Assembly (NCBI GenBank): GCA_946811185.2
Contig: OX328112.1
Location: 17,093,215 to 17,157,214 of the forward strand
Source: Hippopus hippopus
Lineage: Eukaryota; Mollusca; Bivalvia; Cardiida; Cardiidae
Direction: 5' to 3'
Length of the DNA: 64,000 nt
In this document: one piece after another, positions 21,986 through 32,941 of the stretch
How the letters are laid out: every line of letters begins with the position of its first letter
Numbering within the stretch: position 1 is the stretch's first letter
Notes under the pieces: model-generated
Database searches by the model: none
What the model saw: the letters and a program-made list of their open reading frames with translations, nothing else
What the model was told of the DNA's origin: nothing
Made by a program: the position numbers and the translations under genes

Positions 21986-23185
21986 TGAGAATGTGTCCGG
22001 CGTCCATGGTCTGCCGTATGTCGTGCGTCGTCAACTTTTACCTTGTGTAGGCTGTAGATGCCACTTTTTTTTTGTCTGATACTCATGAAAATTGGTCAGA
22101 ATGATTGTCTTGATAACATCTAGAGCAAGTCTAAAAATAGATCACATGGCGTCGACATGTAAGTGACAAGGTCAAATCTTAGAAAAAGCTTGTGTACAAT
22201 ATGGAGGCCGCATTTTCAGTCAAATAACCATGAATTTAGGTTAGAATGTTTGTCTTCATGACATTTGTGTGAAAATGGGTCATGACAGATAGAAAAGTAG
22301 GTCACCGGATTAAATCTCAGAAAAAACTTTGTTTATGCTGTAGACTCCACATTCTCAGTCTGATACTGTCAGAGTTTGTTAGAATGTTTATCTTGATGAT
22401 ATCTTGGACGAGTTTGAAAATGGATCACATGGGGTCAAAAGCTAGGTCACCTGGTTTAATATTAAAGATACCTTGTGTACACTCTAGAAACCACACTTTC
22501 AGTCCAATACACATGGAAGTTGGTCAGAATATTTATCTTGATTATAATTCAGACGAGTCTAAAAATGGGGCTAAAAAAATAGGTCACAAGGTCAAATCAT
22601 AGAAAAACCTTGCGTACACTTTAGAGGCCACATTTTCAGTCCATTACTCATGAAAGTTGATGATATCTTAGATGATTTCGAAAATGGCTCTCGTCCTATC
22701 AAAAACTAGGTCACCAGGTCAAATGTTACAAAAGGCTTCTGTATACCCTAGAGGCCACATTCTTAGTTCAATACTAATCAAAATTAATCAGCTTGTTTGC
22801 CTTAATACATGTAGTATATTAGTTTATATTTGACAAATTCGAAAATGGGGTAAAATACAGGGTCACCAGGTCAAATCTTAGGAAAACCTTGTGTTCACTC
22901 TGGAAGCCACAGTTTCTGTCTAATGCTCATATCAGATGGTCAGAATGTTTGCTTTGATAATTTGTACAAGTTTGAAAATGGACCATGATAGGCTAAAAAG
23001 TAGGTCACTGTGACAAATTCTAGACAAAAGCTTGTGTACATAATAGAGGCCATATTTTCGGTCCAATACTCATAGAGGTTTGTTAGAATGTTTGTTATAT
23101 TATCTCGAAAGAGCTTTGAAATAGATCGTGTTTGGTCAAAAGGCTCAGGTGAGCAACTTCAGGGCCATCATGGCTCTCTTGTTTT
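21986..23185 (+). repeat. Dispersed repeat J built of ~145-bp degenerate units
   Basis: About eight units each contain ACCTTGTGTACACT-like, GAGGCCACATTTTCAGTC-like, TTGGTCAGAATGTTTGTCTT-like and GGTCACCAGGTCAAATCTT-like segments. It ends with CAGGTGAGCAACTTCAGGGC. I recall this ending as common in bivalve genomes, but that is unverified. No intact frame. Confidence 0.75.
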
Positions 23186-23603
23186 GTAAAACTCTGTTCT
23201 CTTTAACCTTAAGTATAATTATGCCCCTACAGGTTACAGAGGGTGAATTTTGTCAAAAAATGTGCCTTGTGGAGATGGAGCTATAAATAGCTCGTGGTTA
23301 CATGGTTACGGTTTCACGTGTGTATGTATTGCATTTTACTCGTGGGCGGAAGAAGAATTTTTTTTTTTCCGAAGGTGTATGTAAAATTATTCGAGTTAAT
23401 AACCATAAAGATGTAAGAAGGAGCTTTTGTTAATGGATCTAAAGAGAGGCGTAATTTTTGTTTCATGAAGATATTTTGAAACAGATGAAAAAAATCTCGT
23501 AACGTTTTTTTCCCACCAGATATTTACCTGTTTACCTTCGTTCACTATTAACAATCTTCGTTCAGTATTAACAAGAAATAACCCATTGCATTCCTCGAAT
23601 ACA

Positions 23604-23840
23604 TGAGCAGCACTCTGGGAAAAGGGGGTTGAATTCATCTCCACAAAATGTACTTTATACCAAGTAAGTCGTCACATGACATGGTTCCGTTTTGTCTGAA
23701 AACCGGTTGAATCATTGTGTAGAGTGGCCCTTTTAACATGTAGAGAAAATGTACCAGTAGCAAAAAATATCGACTAAGGTCAGCCTGCACCGACTGATAT
23801 TGGTCGATACCATTTAAAACTTTTTTTCAGAGCACGAGAC
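23604..23840 (+). mobile_element. Family C element, diverged
   Basis: GAGCAGCACTCTGGGAAAAG, AAGTCGTCACATGACATGG, AATATCGACTAAGGTCAGCC and a closing CAGAGCACGAG; right end damaged. Confidence 0.6.
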
Positions 23841-24370
23841 ATGTGGGCGATCGTGGTAAATTGATATTTGCTAAAATTGCTGAAATTACTCCTGCAACAA
23901 ATTATTCGTAAAATATTTCGAAACCATCTTTCAAGTAGCTTATTGTACAGGAATAAAATGATTAATACATGAAAGCATGGAAAACATTAATAGCAAGAAA
24001 ATAAACTGCTTAATATAAGCAGTGTCTTCTTTTACCACATCCCTTTTCACAAGCACTCAGCTACAAGACGGGAAAGGTGGCTGCAGAAGTTAAGGGGAGG
24101 TGATAAGTTTTCGTTCTTTCGTTACCATGTAGATTTCCTATGGGTTTCTTTGTAGTTCTTTCTTTTTAATGTTAATTGGGCATTTAATAAACTAACGTTA
24201 CAATAAAACTACTTCACAATAGTTCAATTCGGTCTATAGTTCCACACATTTTTGTATTAATTTTATACAAAAACAAAGTTCACAAAGGCCACGTATCACT
24301 TCAAGATTTTTATAGAGTTAATAACAATAAAATATTGATGATGATGATTGATGTGTGTATGTGTGTGGGC

Positions 24371-24402
<32 letters not shown>

Positions 24403-24726
24403 GATGGAGAGGGGTGGATTAAAAAGATCTGAAAGCAGATATAATTTATATAAACATCACTAAATGGATGGTAGTTTTGTCAAGAGAAATACATGATAAG
24501 ATATAGACACAAAATACACTCCTAAAATAATTAAAGGAACACATGTTCTCGTTTTTGATCACAACACAATTCTAACAGTACAGGACACTGTAAATAATTT
24601 TCTGCTCGTAAGTTCATTTAGTCTTAACACTATGAAATCTCAGAACAGGCAAAACAATTTGGTCTGCGCAAGAGATGTAGGGGTTATGCCTATAAAAGCT
24701 GACTTTTTGATATGCCGCACAGGCTT
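23841..24726. other. Unassigned AT-rich sequence
   Basis: Only a short microsatellite at 24366-24410 recognised. Confidence 0.5.
24366..24410. repeat. AG/GACA microsatellite
   Basis: GAGAGAGAGACAGACAGACA tract, short and imperfect. Confidence 0.8.
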
Positions 24727-24955
24727 TTAACCCTTTCCCAAACAATCCCTGGTTTTTACGGGTCAGGAATAGAAGCTTTTTGAAAACATTGTGGGAAAAG
24801 GAGAAAATGCTGGTAACCAGCATTTTCTCCTTTTCCCACAAGGTTTTCTACCCTATCATATAGAAAAATCATCTTTTTAGCAACTGTTAATTTGTCATCT
24901 GCAAAATGCTTTCAATTTGGTCTGGTCCAAAATTTGCCGTTTGGGAAAGGGTTAA
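24727..24955 (+). mobile_element. Family A MITE
   Basis: Full-length, 229 bp, TTAA at both ends, nearly perfect hairpin with a single unmirrored change at the outer stem (CATTG against CAAGG). Confidence 0.85.
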
Positions 24956-25576
24956 GAGAATCGGAGATGTCGGTTTTTTTTTTGTTTTCTTCTTTGATAT
25001 GATTTGGCAAAATTATTAACAAAAGATTGAAAAAAAAGTGAGTTATTAACAAAAGAACACGGAAAACTTTTTTTTCTTCTTAACATGGCTTATCAGCATT
25101 TAAAATAAAAAAAAAGAAAAGTATTGGGCCTTTTTGTCTGATAAGAATGTAAATTGACGGTTTTCAGAGCGCAAAGACTGAGTGTTAGCAAAATGAAAGA
25201 TTTGAATTTCGGTATATTTGTGTTCCTTTAATTCTTTTGAGCAGTGTAGTTTAATGCAATGCAAAGCTTTTTGAGGAAAAAACCTAAATGTCACTGTAAT
25301 GGCTATACCATGAAATGGTTGAATGCAATAAAGAAATGTTTTATTGGATCATCCTATCCCGATCCATTGTATTGCAAATTACACGCCTGTAGCAGACATT
25401 CGATCACCCTGCCACGATGTTCTATTGTGCCGTGTTCTATTGCATTGTATACAAGCCAGAAGCAGTCACTTGATCACTCTGTCACGTTCAAAGGACAACG
25501 GAGTCTGTATTGAGTATATAAAACCCCTTTTCGCACATTTGAGCCACGCCCCGGCAAAAAGAGCGTTGGGGATTTA
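24956..25576. other. Unassigned sequence
   Basis: ATTGCA-rich stretch; a family C-like end (GAGCCACGCCCCGGCAAAAA) at about 25540-25560. Confidence 0.5.
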
Positions 25577-25662
25577 AATCTTTACCAAACAACAAAATTT
25601 TGCTCTCTACCAGATTCAAAGCATTTGCAAACGACAAATATAGCTCAAAATTCTCAGATAGA
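25577..25662 (-). mobile_element. Family A MITE, left half joined to family C
   Basis: Carries TCTTTACCAAACAACAAAAT and the GCATTTGCAAACGAC segment, then switches at AGAATGG to family C without a hairpin. Confidence 0.6.
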
Positions 25663-25755
25663 ATGGTCCTTGGACATGCAGAAAATTTACCCAAAGCAAA
25701 AACTGGGTCGTTACTTTTTGGAGATGCGTTAAGCCCACTTTTCAGAGAGCACGAC
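25662..25755 (+). mobile_element. Family C right-half fragment
   Basis: TGGTCCTTGGACATGCAGAA through AAGCCCACTTTTCAGAGAGC, joined to a family A half on its left and next to a full C copy on its right. Confidence 0.6.
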
Positions 25756-25762
25756 TCGTATT

Positions 25763-26024
25763 TGAGCCATGCTCTGACAAAAGGGGGCTTAATGCATCGC
25801 CGCGATGCAGGATACCAAGCAAATAATCACATGATCATGGATCTGTGAAATCCATTTTGTTTAACAATCAACAGAATCATGAGATAGACTGGTCCTTTGA
25901 CATACAGAAAATTGACCAATAGCGAAAAGTTTCGGCCTAGGTCAGCCTGGGCGGACTGCGCAGGCTGTCCTGGGTCGATACCTTTCGCAGATGCATTAAG
26001 CCCCCTTTTCACAGAGCATGGCTC
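25763..26024 (+). mobile_element. Family C inverted-repeat element, full-length reference copy
   Basis: This 262-bp copy has ~35-bp inverted ends (GAGCCATGCTCTGACAAAAG at the left; its near-complement ending AGAGCATGGCTC at the right) and an internal palindrome around GGCGGACTGCGCAGGC. The middle includes GACTGGTCCTTTGACATACA and TTGACCAATAGCGAAAAG. No coding capacity, so it is a MITE-like non-autonomous element; its transposase is not in the window. Confidence 0.85.
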
Positions 26025-26028
26025 ATTT

Positions 26029-26156
26029 ACGACAAAATTTTAGACTCGTCTATATTGAAAGCGATTGCAGACAACACTACTGTGGTGGATGAAAATTTAA
26101 GGAATTGTTTTTTAATTGGCAGTAAATATTGTGAGAAAAGGAGAAAATGCTGGTTT
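26029..26156 (-). mobile_element. Family A MITE, left half
   Basis: Runs from ACGACAAAATTTTAGACTCG to AGGAGAAAATGCTGG, ending exactly at the hairpin tip. The second arm is missing. Confidence 0.65.
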
Positions 26157-26159
26157 GAT

Positions 26160-26385
26160 GGAGGGTCAACTGATTCCGTCAAGACAGTAAAAATTTGGTC
26201 ATGTGACATTGTCCAAGTGGAAATCATTTTTAGACGACATATAAATGTGTCCAAAATCATGGGTTTTATTTTTGAAGGGATAGAAAACATCGTCGGAAAA
26301 GGAGAAAATGCTGGTTACCAACATTTTCTACATTTCCCTCGGTATTTCCAGAACCCTCTTCTTCATTAAAACATTTGATTATTTG
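26160..26385 (-). mobile_element. Family A MITE, diverged
   Basis: Second copy directly after the half copy. Hairpin near 26283-26345 (AACATCGTCGGAAAAGGAG) with unmatched changes on the right arm. Confidence 0.6.
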
Positions 26386-26469
26386 GTGAAGGATCGTTAC
26401 GTATGCATGACAATGAATTAGGCTTGAATTACGAAAATCAATCATTATATCATTAGCATGTTATGCTTG

Positions 26470-26543
26470 GGAAACAGATAATGTAATAAATATCGTTGTA
26501 GAGAGGCATCTCGAATTTCGTTGCTTTTAGTTGACAGTACTGT

Positions 26544-26605
<62 letters not shown>

Positions 26606-26841
26606 CCTTTACCTCATGGGGTTTGTGTGGAAGATAGAGTAAAAAACATTCTTGCAAAAAGACAGGTCTAATTTCGTAGTCTATTTGACATTACATGTAC
26701 TTTGCCCAGAGAGAGAGAGAGATTACCTCATGGGGTTTGTGTGGTAGATAGAGTAATAAACATTCTTGCAAAGAGACAGGTCTAATTTCGTAGTCTATTT
26801 GACAGTATTTTGCCCAGAGAGAGAGAGTGAGAGAGAGAAAT

Positions 26842-26878
<37 letters not shown>

Positions 26879-27000
26879 GATAGATTACCTCATCAGGGTT
26901 GGAAAGTACATAGAGTAATAAACATTCTTGCAGGGTGACAGCTCGAATTTCGTTGTCTAGTTGACAGTATTTTGCCCAGAGAGAGAGAGGGAGACAGAGA
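26470..27000 (+). repeat. Four tandem ~120-165-bp units joined by AG microsatellites
   Basis: Each unit has GAGTAATAAACATTCTTGCA-like, TCTAATTTCGTAGTCTATTT-like and GACAGTATTTTGCCCAGAGA-like segments and ends in (AG)n. The first is diverged, the second and third nearly identical. Confidence 0.8.
26546..26602. repeat. AG dinucleotide microsatellite
   Basis: About 28 uninterrupted AG units, the longest pure dinucleotide run here. Confidence 0.95.
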
Positions 27001-27090
27001 GACAGAGAGAGAGACAGAGACACAAACAGACAGAGAGAAACGCAGACAGACAGACACAAACAGAAAGACAGAGAAAAACTGAGACAGGCA
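26814..27090. repeat. AG/GACA microsatellite patches
   Basis: GACA runs near 26845-26880 and AG/ACAG runs near 26975-27085, joining the tandem units described separately. Confidence 0.85.
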
Positions 27091-27094
27091 GACA

Positions 27095-27160
27095 CGCAGA
27101 CTGCGCAGGCTGACATGGGTCGATACTTTTTTCAGATGCATTAAAAGCCCCTTGCATGAA
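27095..27160 (+). mobile_element. Family C right-end fragment
   Basis: GACTGCGCAGGCTGACATGG and TCAGATGCATTAAAAGCCCC following a purine microsatellite. Confidence 0.6.
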
Positions 27161-27316
27161 CCAAAAACATCATCATCAGACAGTGATTAAGATGCTCGTA
27201 TTTAGTTTTACAACTTGTTTCACAATCGATGTAGAATATACCTGGATTTAAATTAATCGGAGACGTAAAATACGCTCAGATTTCTTTGGACGCAGGAACC
27301 TTACCGTTATTCAGCT

Positions 27317-27529
27317 TTAACCCCTAGGCTGCTAAGCGCGGCTCACTGACCTTTTGCGGACAGTGTAGATCAAGATCAGACTGCACAGAACGTGCAGTCT
27401 GATCTTGTACCTACACTTTCCGATAGAGAGATATTTTTCTTAAAAAAAAAAATAAGTTTGAATTAGCATTATTCGGGTTTTTACTATCGGCTTGTAAGTT
27501 TCATTTAAGTTACTTAGCAGTATAAAGTT
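27317..27529 (+). mobile_element. Family B MITE
   Basis: TTAACCCCTAGGCTGCTAAG start, hairpin at 27357-27422 with small right-arm changes, right end eroded. Confidence 0.8.
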
Positions 27530-27787
27530 TTACAGCAAATTCAGCCAAGCAGTCTTGCATCTGTTACCGCATTTCCCGATCTTTTCCCCGACAGGTTGAA
27601 TGACTTCTTGATACATAAATCATGGAACAGAGAGTTTCAAGAACATGCATTCCCTTTCAACTTGACAGTTGTAGCAAAGAATGTTTCTTTGAACTAGCAG
27701 GCAGCAGTTACTTTCTATAATCTTCTTGATATCTCTGATCTTATAAAGTATCCCACAACACTCATCATGATTTTTTTGCGCCTATAT

Positions 27788-28172
27788 AAACTCTTTGCCA
27801 AACTAACCCCTGTTTTAATCCATCCTTATCCTACGAAATAAATGGAATGAAACTTTCAAGCCGATAGTAAAAAACCCAAATTTTGCTATTTCAAAGGTAT
27901 TCTGGGGGGACAAGATATCTCATTATCGGACAGTGTAGATCAAGATCAGACTGCACGTTTTGTGCAGTCTGATCTTGATCTACACTGTCCGCAAGAGGTC
28001 CTTAACTCGCGCTTCGTAGCCTAAGAGTTAATGACTCTGGAGGAAGAAGGCATTTGGGGAAAAAAATGTGCATAAAGGGAAAAACATGCTGAAAAGCAGA
28101 ACCCTCTCTACTCTGTCTGAGACAAACCCCATCATTTGTGTCATTTTTTTTATCATCTGCAGATACGTATGT
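27788..28172 (+). mobile_element. Family A MITE split by family B
   Basis: The left end CTCTTTGCCAAACTAACCCC leads to the internal TTTTAA, where a B element is inserted. A resumes after the second TTAA with TGACTCTGGAGGAAGAAGGC. Its own hairpin is degraded. Confidence 0.75.
27815..28031 (-). mobile_element. Family B MITE inserted at a TTAA inside family A
   Basis: TTAA at 27815-27818 and 28028-28031 flank the copy. Family A reads continuously if the insert and one TTAA are removed, which shows the target duplication directly. Confidence 0.85.
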
Positions 28173-28193
28173 CACGCTCTGTGAAAAAGTGAT

Positions 28194-28405
28194 TTAACTC
28201 TTTCCATACCATAGACGCCATCAGAACCTTTACTGGACAGTGTAGATCAAGATCAGACTGTACAGAACGTGCAGTCTGATCTCTGATCTACACTGTCCAC
28301 TGCTATATTCTAGAGTATGACCAAACTATCTCTTGATCTTGCATGGGAATGTATTTTAAGCCTTTGAGAAAATGCAATTTATTTATTCAAAAGTGAAAAG
28401 GTTAA
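28194..28405 (+). mobile_element. Family B-II MITE inserted in family C
   Basis: Subfamily with the end TTAACTCTTTCCATACCATA and a flank with AAAATGCAATTTATTTATTC. Flanked by TTAA; family C sequence (GCTCTGTGAAAAAGTG, then TGCATCTGCACAATG) lies on either side. Confidence 0.8.
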
Positions 28406-30010
28406 TGCATCTGCACAATGTACTCAGTGCAAATGGTGGTTTAATGCATCTGCACAATGTACTCACTGTGCAAATGGTGGTTTAATGCGTCTACACAATG
28501 TACTCTCTTTGCAAAAGTTGGTTTAATGCATCTGCACAATGTGCTCACTGTGGGAATGGTTGTTTAATGTATCTGCACAATGTACTCACTGTGCAAATGG
28601 TGGTTTAATGTATCTGTACAATATAGTCACTGCAAAAGATGGTTTAATGCATCTGCACAATGTACTCACTATGCAAAAGGCGGTTTAATGCATCTTCACT
28701 ATGTACTCACTGTGCAAAAGATGGTTTAATGCATCTGCACAATGTACTTACTGTGTAAAAGATGGTTTAATGCATCTGCACAATGTACTCACTGTGCAAA
28801 AGGCGGTTTAATGCATCTGCACAATGTACTCACTGTGCAAAAGATGGTTTAATGCATCTGCACAATGTACTCACTGTGCAAAAGATGGTTTAATGCATCT
28901 GCACAATGTACTCACTGTGCAAAAGGCGGTTTAATGCATCTGCACAATGTACTTACTGTGCAAAAGATGGTTTAATGCATCTGCACAATGTACTCACTGT
29001 GCAAAAGATGGTTTAATGCATCTTCACAATGTACTCACTGTACAAGAGATGGTTTAATGCATCTGCACAATGTACTCACTGTGCAAATGGTTGTTTAATG
29101 CATCTGCACAATGTACTCACTGTGCAAAAGATGGTTTGATGCATCTGCACAATGTACCCACTGTGCAAAAGATGGTTTAATGCGTCTGCACAATGTACTC
29201 ACTGTGCAAATGGTTGTTTAATGCATCTGCACAATGTACTCACTGTGCAAAAGGTGGTTTAATGCATCTGTACAATGTACTCACTGTGCAAAAGAAGGTT
29301 TAATGCATCTGCACAATGTATTCACTGTGGAAATGGTTGTTTAATGCATCTGCACAATGTACTCACTGTGAAAATGGTGGTTTAATGCATCTGCACAATG
29401 TACTCACTGTGCAAATGGCGGTTTAATGCATCTGCACAATGTACTCACTGTGCAAATGGCGGTTTAATGCATCTGTACAATGTACTCACTGTGCAAAAGG
29501 CGGTTTAATGCATCTTCACTATGTACTCACTGTGCGAAAGGCCGTTTAATGTATCTGCACAATGTACTCACTGTGCAAAAGGCGGTTCAATGCATCTTCA
29601 CAATGTACTCACTGTGCAAGTGATGGGTTAATGCATCTTCACAATGTACTTACTGTGCAAAAGTTGGTTTAATGTATCTTCACAGTGTACTCACTGTGGA
29701 AATGGTGGTTTAATGCATCTGCACAATGTACTCACTGTGCAAATGGTGGTTTAATGCATCTGCACAATGTACTCACTGTGAAAATGGTGGTTTAATGCAT
29801 CTGCACAATGTACTCACTGTGCAAATGGTGGTTTAATGCATCTTCACAATGTACTCACTGTGCAAATGGTGGTTTAATGCATCTTCACAATGTAATCACT
29901 GTGCAAAAGACGGTTTAATGTATCTGCACAATGTACTCACTGTGCAAAAGTTGGTTTAATGTATCTGCACTATGTATTCACTGTGCAAATGGTGGTTTAA
30001 TGCATCTTCA
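28402..30010 (+). repeat. 41-bp tandem array, about 39 units
   Basis: Unit TTTAATGCATCTGCACAATG plus TACTCACTGTGCAAAAGATGG; spacing of 41 was checked between 28807 and 28848. Variants at a few positions (GATGG, GGCGG, GGTGG; CTGCAC or CTTCAC) are scattered through the array. The unit equals the inner edge of the family C end, and each contains a TTAA. Confidence 0.9.
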
Positions 30011-30175
30011 AAAGGTATCGACCCATGTCAGCCTGCTCTAAACTTTCAGATCGAAACTTTGTGTGCTCTTGGCAAATTTTCTGTGTGCCAAACGATCATT
30101 CTACCTCATGATGCAGCCGGTTGTTAGATTAAAGCCCAAACAGCGGTTAAAAGTAAACTATGAAAGTGGTCACCC

Positions 30176-30316
30176 TTAATCTGCTACATAACTGAAATGA
30201 AACTTTCAAGCCAACTCTAAACGAACACATTTTACCTTTTCAGAGGTAATTTTTGGAGAAAAAATATGCCCTTATCGGACAGTGTAGATACAATATCAGA
30301 CTGTACGTTCTGTGCC
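30176..30316 (-). mobile_element. Family B MITE, half
   Basis: Left flank and the first hairpin arm to TGTACGTTCTGTGCC, then broken off. Confidence 0.65.
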
Positions 30317-30883
30317 AAATATTGCCTGATGGTTGGAAGGTGGCTCAGGTTACGACCGATAGAAAATGCATTTCATTCTCTTATGGGGGATAGTGCAAGA
30401 ATGAATCCCATCCTCTAAGTTACGTTCTTTAACGTACTCCATGTATAGCTTGGGACCTCGGTTTATATCTCATCCGAATGACTATTAGTAATTTTATTTT
30501 AGAAGGCCAGCCTTGGGGCTCGAGCTCACACTTTCAAGTGGCCCGAGACTTGACGTTTACAAGTTTTACGCTCTACCACTTGAGCTTATTCGGGCTGGCC
30601 GCTAAAATAGTTAATTGTGGCGCCGCATGAGCGAAGTTTGTTCAAGTGATGCCCTTGGCGTAAAAAAAATAACTCGCTGTAATGTGCCCAATTTCAGAAA
30701 CAATTGATTTGCGGCGCCATTGATGTTATGCATCAATATTTTTTTGTTAATTACTAAGATCGTATGGCGATAGGTAGGAATGTACCGAAGTTTACTCTAT
30801 ACAAACCGACCCACGTTCCGTACGTACACAGACTTGTTTAGAATCTGTAATTATATTTATGTTTCCGATATACCTTTACCTTA
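30317..30883. other. Unassigned sequence around a tRNA-like element
   Basis: Contains the tRNA-like element at 30505-30600; otherwise nothing recognised. Confidence 0.5.
30505..30600 (-). ncRNA. tRNA-like 96-base sequence with perfect terminal stem
   Basis: The ends GGCCAGCC and GGCTGGCC pair perfectly; internally AAGCTCAAGTGGTAGAGC looks like an A box and GAGCTCGAGCCCC a B box. It is longer than a normal tRNA and may be a SINE head or tRNA pseudogene. Confidence 0.45.
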
Positions 30884-31109
30884 ATAACCCTTTACAAAAC
30901 AATCCCGTGTTTTCACGACCCGAGCGAAGAAGCCCTTTAAAAACATTGTGGGAAAAGAAGAAAATGCTGGTCCAGCATTTTCTTCTTTTCCCACAACGTT
31001 TTCTACCCTTTAAATGACAATTATCGATACTTTTTCCACGTTTGATTTGTCGTCTGCAAATCCTTTCAATTTAGACAAGTCTAAAATTTTGTCGTCTGGT
31101 AAAGAGTAA
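30884..31109 (+). mobile_element. Family A MITE
   Basis: Near full-length. The hairpin carries GAAG for GGAG mirrored as CTTC on the other arm, and a shortened tip (GCTGGTCCAGC). Confidence 0.85.
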
Positions 31110-31251
31110 GGTGTGGTATAATGCAGATTTTAACCATCATCCTGCTACGACCCCTAACTCATCGGTAAATATCGTGTAACATCGACGTTTTCGTAAAGGC
31201 TATTCGGCCAATCTCGGCAGCTTCCGTCTTCTAATTTGAGAGTTAGGGGCC

Positions 31252-31392
31252 TTAAAAATATGTTTTTGGGAGTAATATCTCCTTCTCGGACAGTGTAGAT
31301 CTACGATCAGACTGCACGTTCTGTGCAGTCCGATCTTGATCTACACTGTCCGCAAAAAGTCAGTAAGTCGCGCTAAGCAGCTTAAGAGTTAA
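31252..31392 (-). mobile_element. Family B MITE, left-truncated
   Basis: Hairpin at 31287-31352 and the complete GTCGCGCTAAGCAGC end closing in GAGTTAA; the left flank is cut. Confidence 0.7.
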
Positions 31393-31506
31393 CGCAGATT
31401 TTTGCCAATATCGTGATAAATAGCGAAACTACATCCTCTATACAGAAAGGAGTTTTTTTTTGCTGAATTACATTAGGAAATTTCTTTCATAATACACTAT
31501 ACAATT

Positions 31507-31719
31507 TTAACCCTTATCCAACTGATTAATTTAAAGTAAAGTTTTGAGCCCATAGTAAAAATCCATCTTTTTTTTTTCAAATGCATTTAGGAGGGGGGCA
31601 ATATGTCCTTATCGGACAGTGCGGATCAAAGATCAGACTGCACGTTCTGTGCAGTCTGATCTTGATCTACACTGACTGCAAAAGTTCAGTGAGTCGCGCT
31701 TAGTAGCTTAAGAGTTAAT
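31507..31719 (-). mobile_element. Family B MITE
   Basis: Full-length with TTAA at both ends; hairpin at 31613-31678 slightly decayed at the outer right arm. Confidence 0.8.
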
Positions 31720-31892
31720 CTGAACAGAACATAACAGAATAGACCCTTTATTCAGACGTATATATAGTACACTGTCATGTCGTTATATTGTTTGGCTTGC
31801 AACATGGGAAAAGGGGCATTTCGCGCAGGCTAATCCGAGACGGCACTTTACGACTACAATAGATTCTGTGCTACAGTAGACTTGCTCATATA

Positions 31893-32127
31893 TTTGAACC
31901 ATGCTCTGGCAAAATGGGGCTTGAAGCATTTCCCCGATCCATCATACCCATCAAGTCATCACATAATTATGGAACCATAAAAATCTATTTTGTCTACCAA
32001 CCGGCTCAATCCTGAGGTTGAATGGTCCTTGCGCATGGAGGAAAAAAAATTGACCAATACCAAAACGTTTCGACCCATGTCAACCTGCGCGGACTGCGCA
32101 GGCTGACATGGGTAGATACTTTTTGAG
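31893..32127 (+). mobile_element. Family C element, right end displaced
   Basis: GAACCATGCTCTGGCAAAAT start and GCGCGGACTGCGCAGGCTGA palindrome, broken at TACTTTTTGAG. Matching right-end pieces reappear at 32371-32390 and 32942-32972 after B and E insertions. Confidence 0.7.
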
Positions 32128-32182
32128 TTTATACTACCGACTCGAAATTTTTATTTCACTTTTTTAGCAGAATAAGGGTTAA
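32125..32182 (+). mobile_element. Family B right-end fragment
   Basis: TTTATACTACCGACTCGAAA and AGCAGAATAAGGGTTAA are the right flank of B; it cuts off a family C copy. Confidence 0.6.
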
Positions 32183-32386
32183 CATTCCCCCCCCCCCCAC
32201 AAACAAAACAACTATTAAACACAATCATGTAAACATTTGTAAAATGAATGTAGTATTTCTTGTACAATGTAATTTTCAAACTAAAAGATGTCTCTACCAA
32301 CATGTATGTATTGTAATGGCTAGAAACACTGTAAGTGTTTAAAGCTTGATTAAAGAGTATGGGTATGAGTAATTTTTGCAGATGCA

Positions 32387-32941
32387 TTAAAGGTGGGTAT
32401 TTAGATTTTTCACATGTCACCAAATTAAAAAATATATATATCACTGAAATTTATTTGAAAAAACAATACAAATCATCAATAATTAAGAATCATAAAATTA
32501 CAAAAAAAAATTTTTTTTTTGATGTCGTTCCCTTTAAAAGGCGACGTAGCCTCTTAAGGTATTTTTAGATTTCGCACCAAAAATCAGAAAAGCATTGTGG
32601 GAATGTCAAGTGACTGACACATGACTAATAACGCTTAAATTCCATAACATAACAAACATATAATTATTTTCCATAATGTCTTCTTCGGACGCTATGTTTG
32701 AAGCTTCGTCTGTGTATTTCGGTATGTAAATGAGCGAGTTGCTCATGTAAAAAAATAGACATTGTTTCCCGTTGGTGTCCACCTGGGCCGTGGTAAATCT
32801 CTAATTTCTCTTTTGTCGGATGGTTTTCGACTACTGGGGTTTTATGAATGAAAATTAAAAGCTTTGGGAGTATAAGGATGATTTTTTTTTTTTTGTATTT
32901 TTGTAAAATTTTCGTCCCAAAATCTGAAGGGCCACCTTTAA
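32387..32941. mobile_element. Family E TTAA element inserted in family C
   Basis: 555 bp, TTAA on both sides; inverted ends AAAGGTGGGTATTTAGATTT and AAAGGTGGCCCTTCAGATTT match at most positions. Family C sequence (GCAGATGCATTAA, then GCCCCCTTTTCACTGAGCG) continues across it. No convincing coding region inside. Confidence 0.7.

Larger units (their letters stand above)
28170..30110 (+). mobile_element. Family C element expanded by an internal tandem array
   Basis: CACGCTCTGTGAAAAAGTG at the left, and after the array GGTATCGACCCATGTCAGCC and CATTCTACCTCATGATGCAG, the normal order of C. A B-II element and about 39 tandem units lie inside it. Confidence 0.7.

Noticed and set aside
21986..23185. 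Decayed gene with ~145-bp exon-like units
   Set aside because: Units lack a shared open frame, and the terminal motif recurs elsewhere in the window as a repeat fragment.
26691..27116. A 141-residue Ser/Leu/Cys-rich frame that looks like a membrane protein
   Set aside because: Translation of CT/TGTC microsatellites and tandem units on the minus strand.
28402..30010. Possible CRISPR array because of regular ~41-bp repeats
   Set aside because: Units are contiguous with no unique spacers, and the surrounding DNA is eukaryotic.
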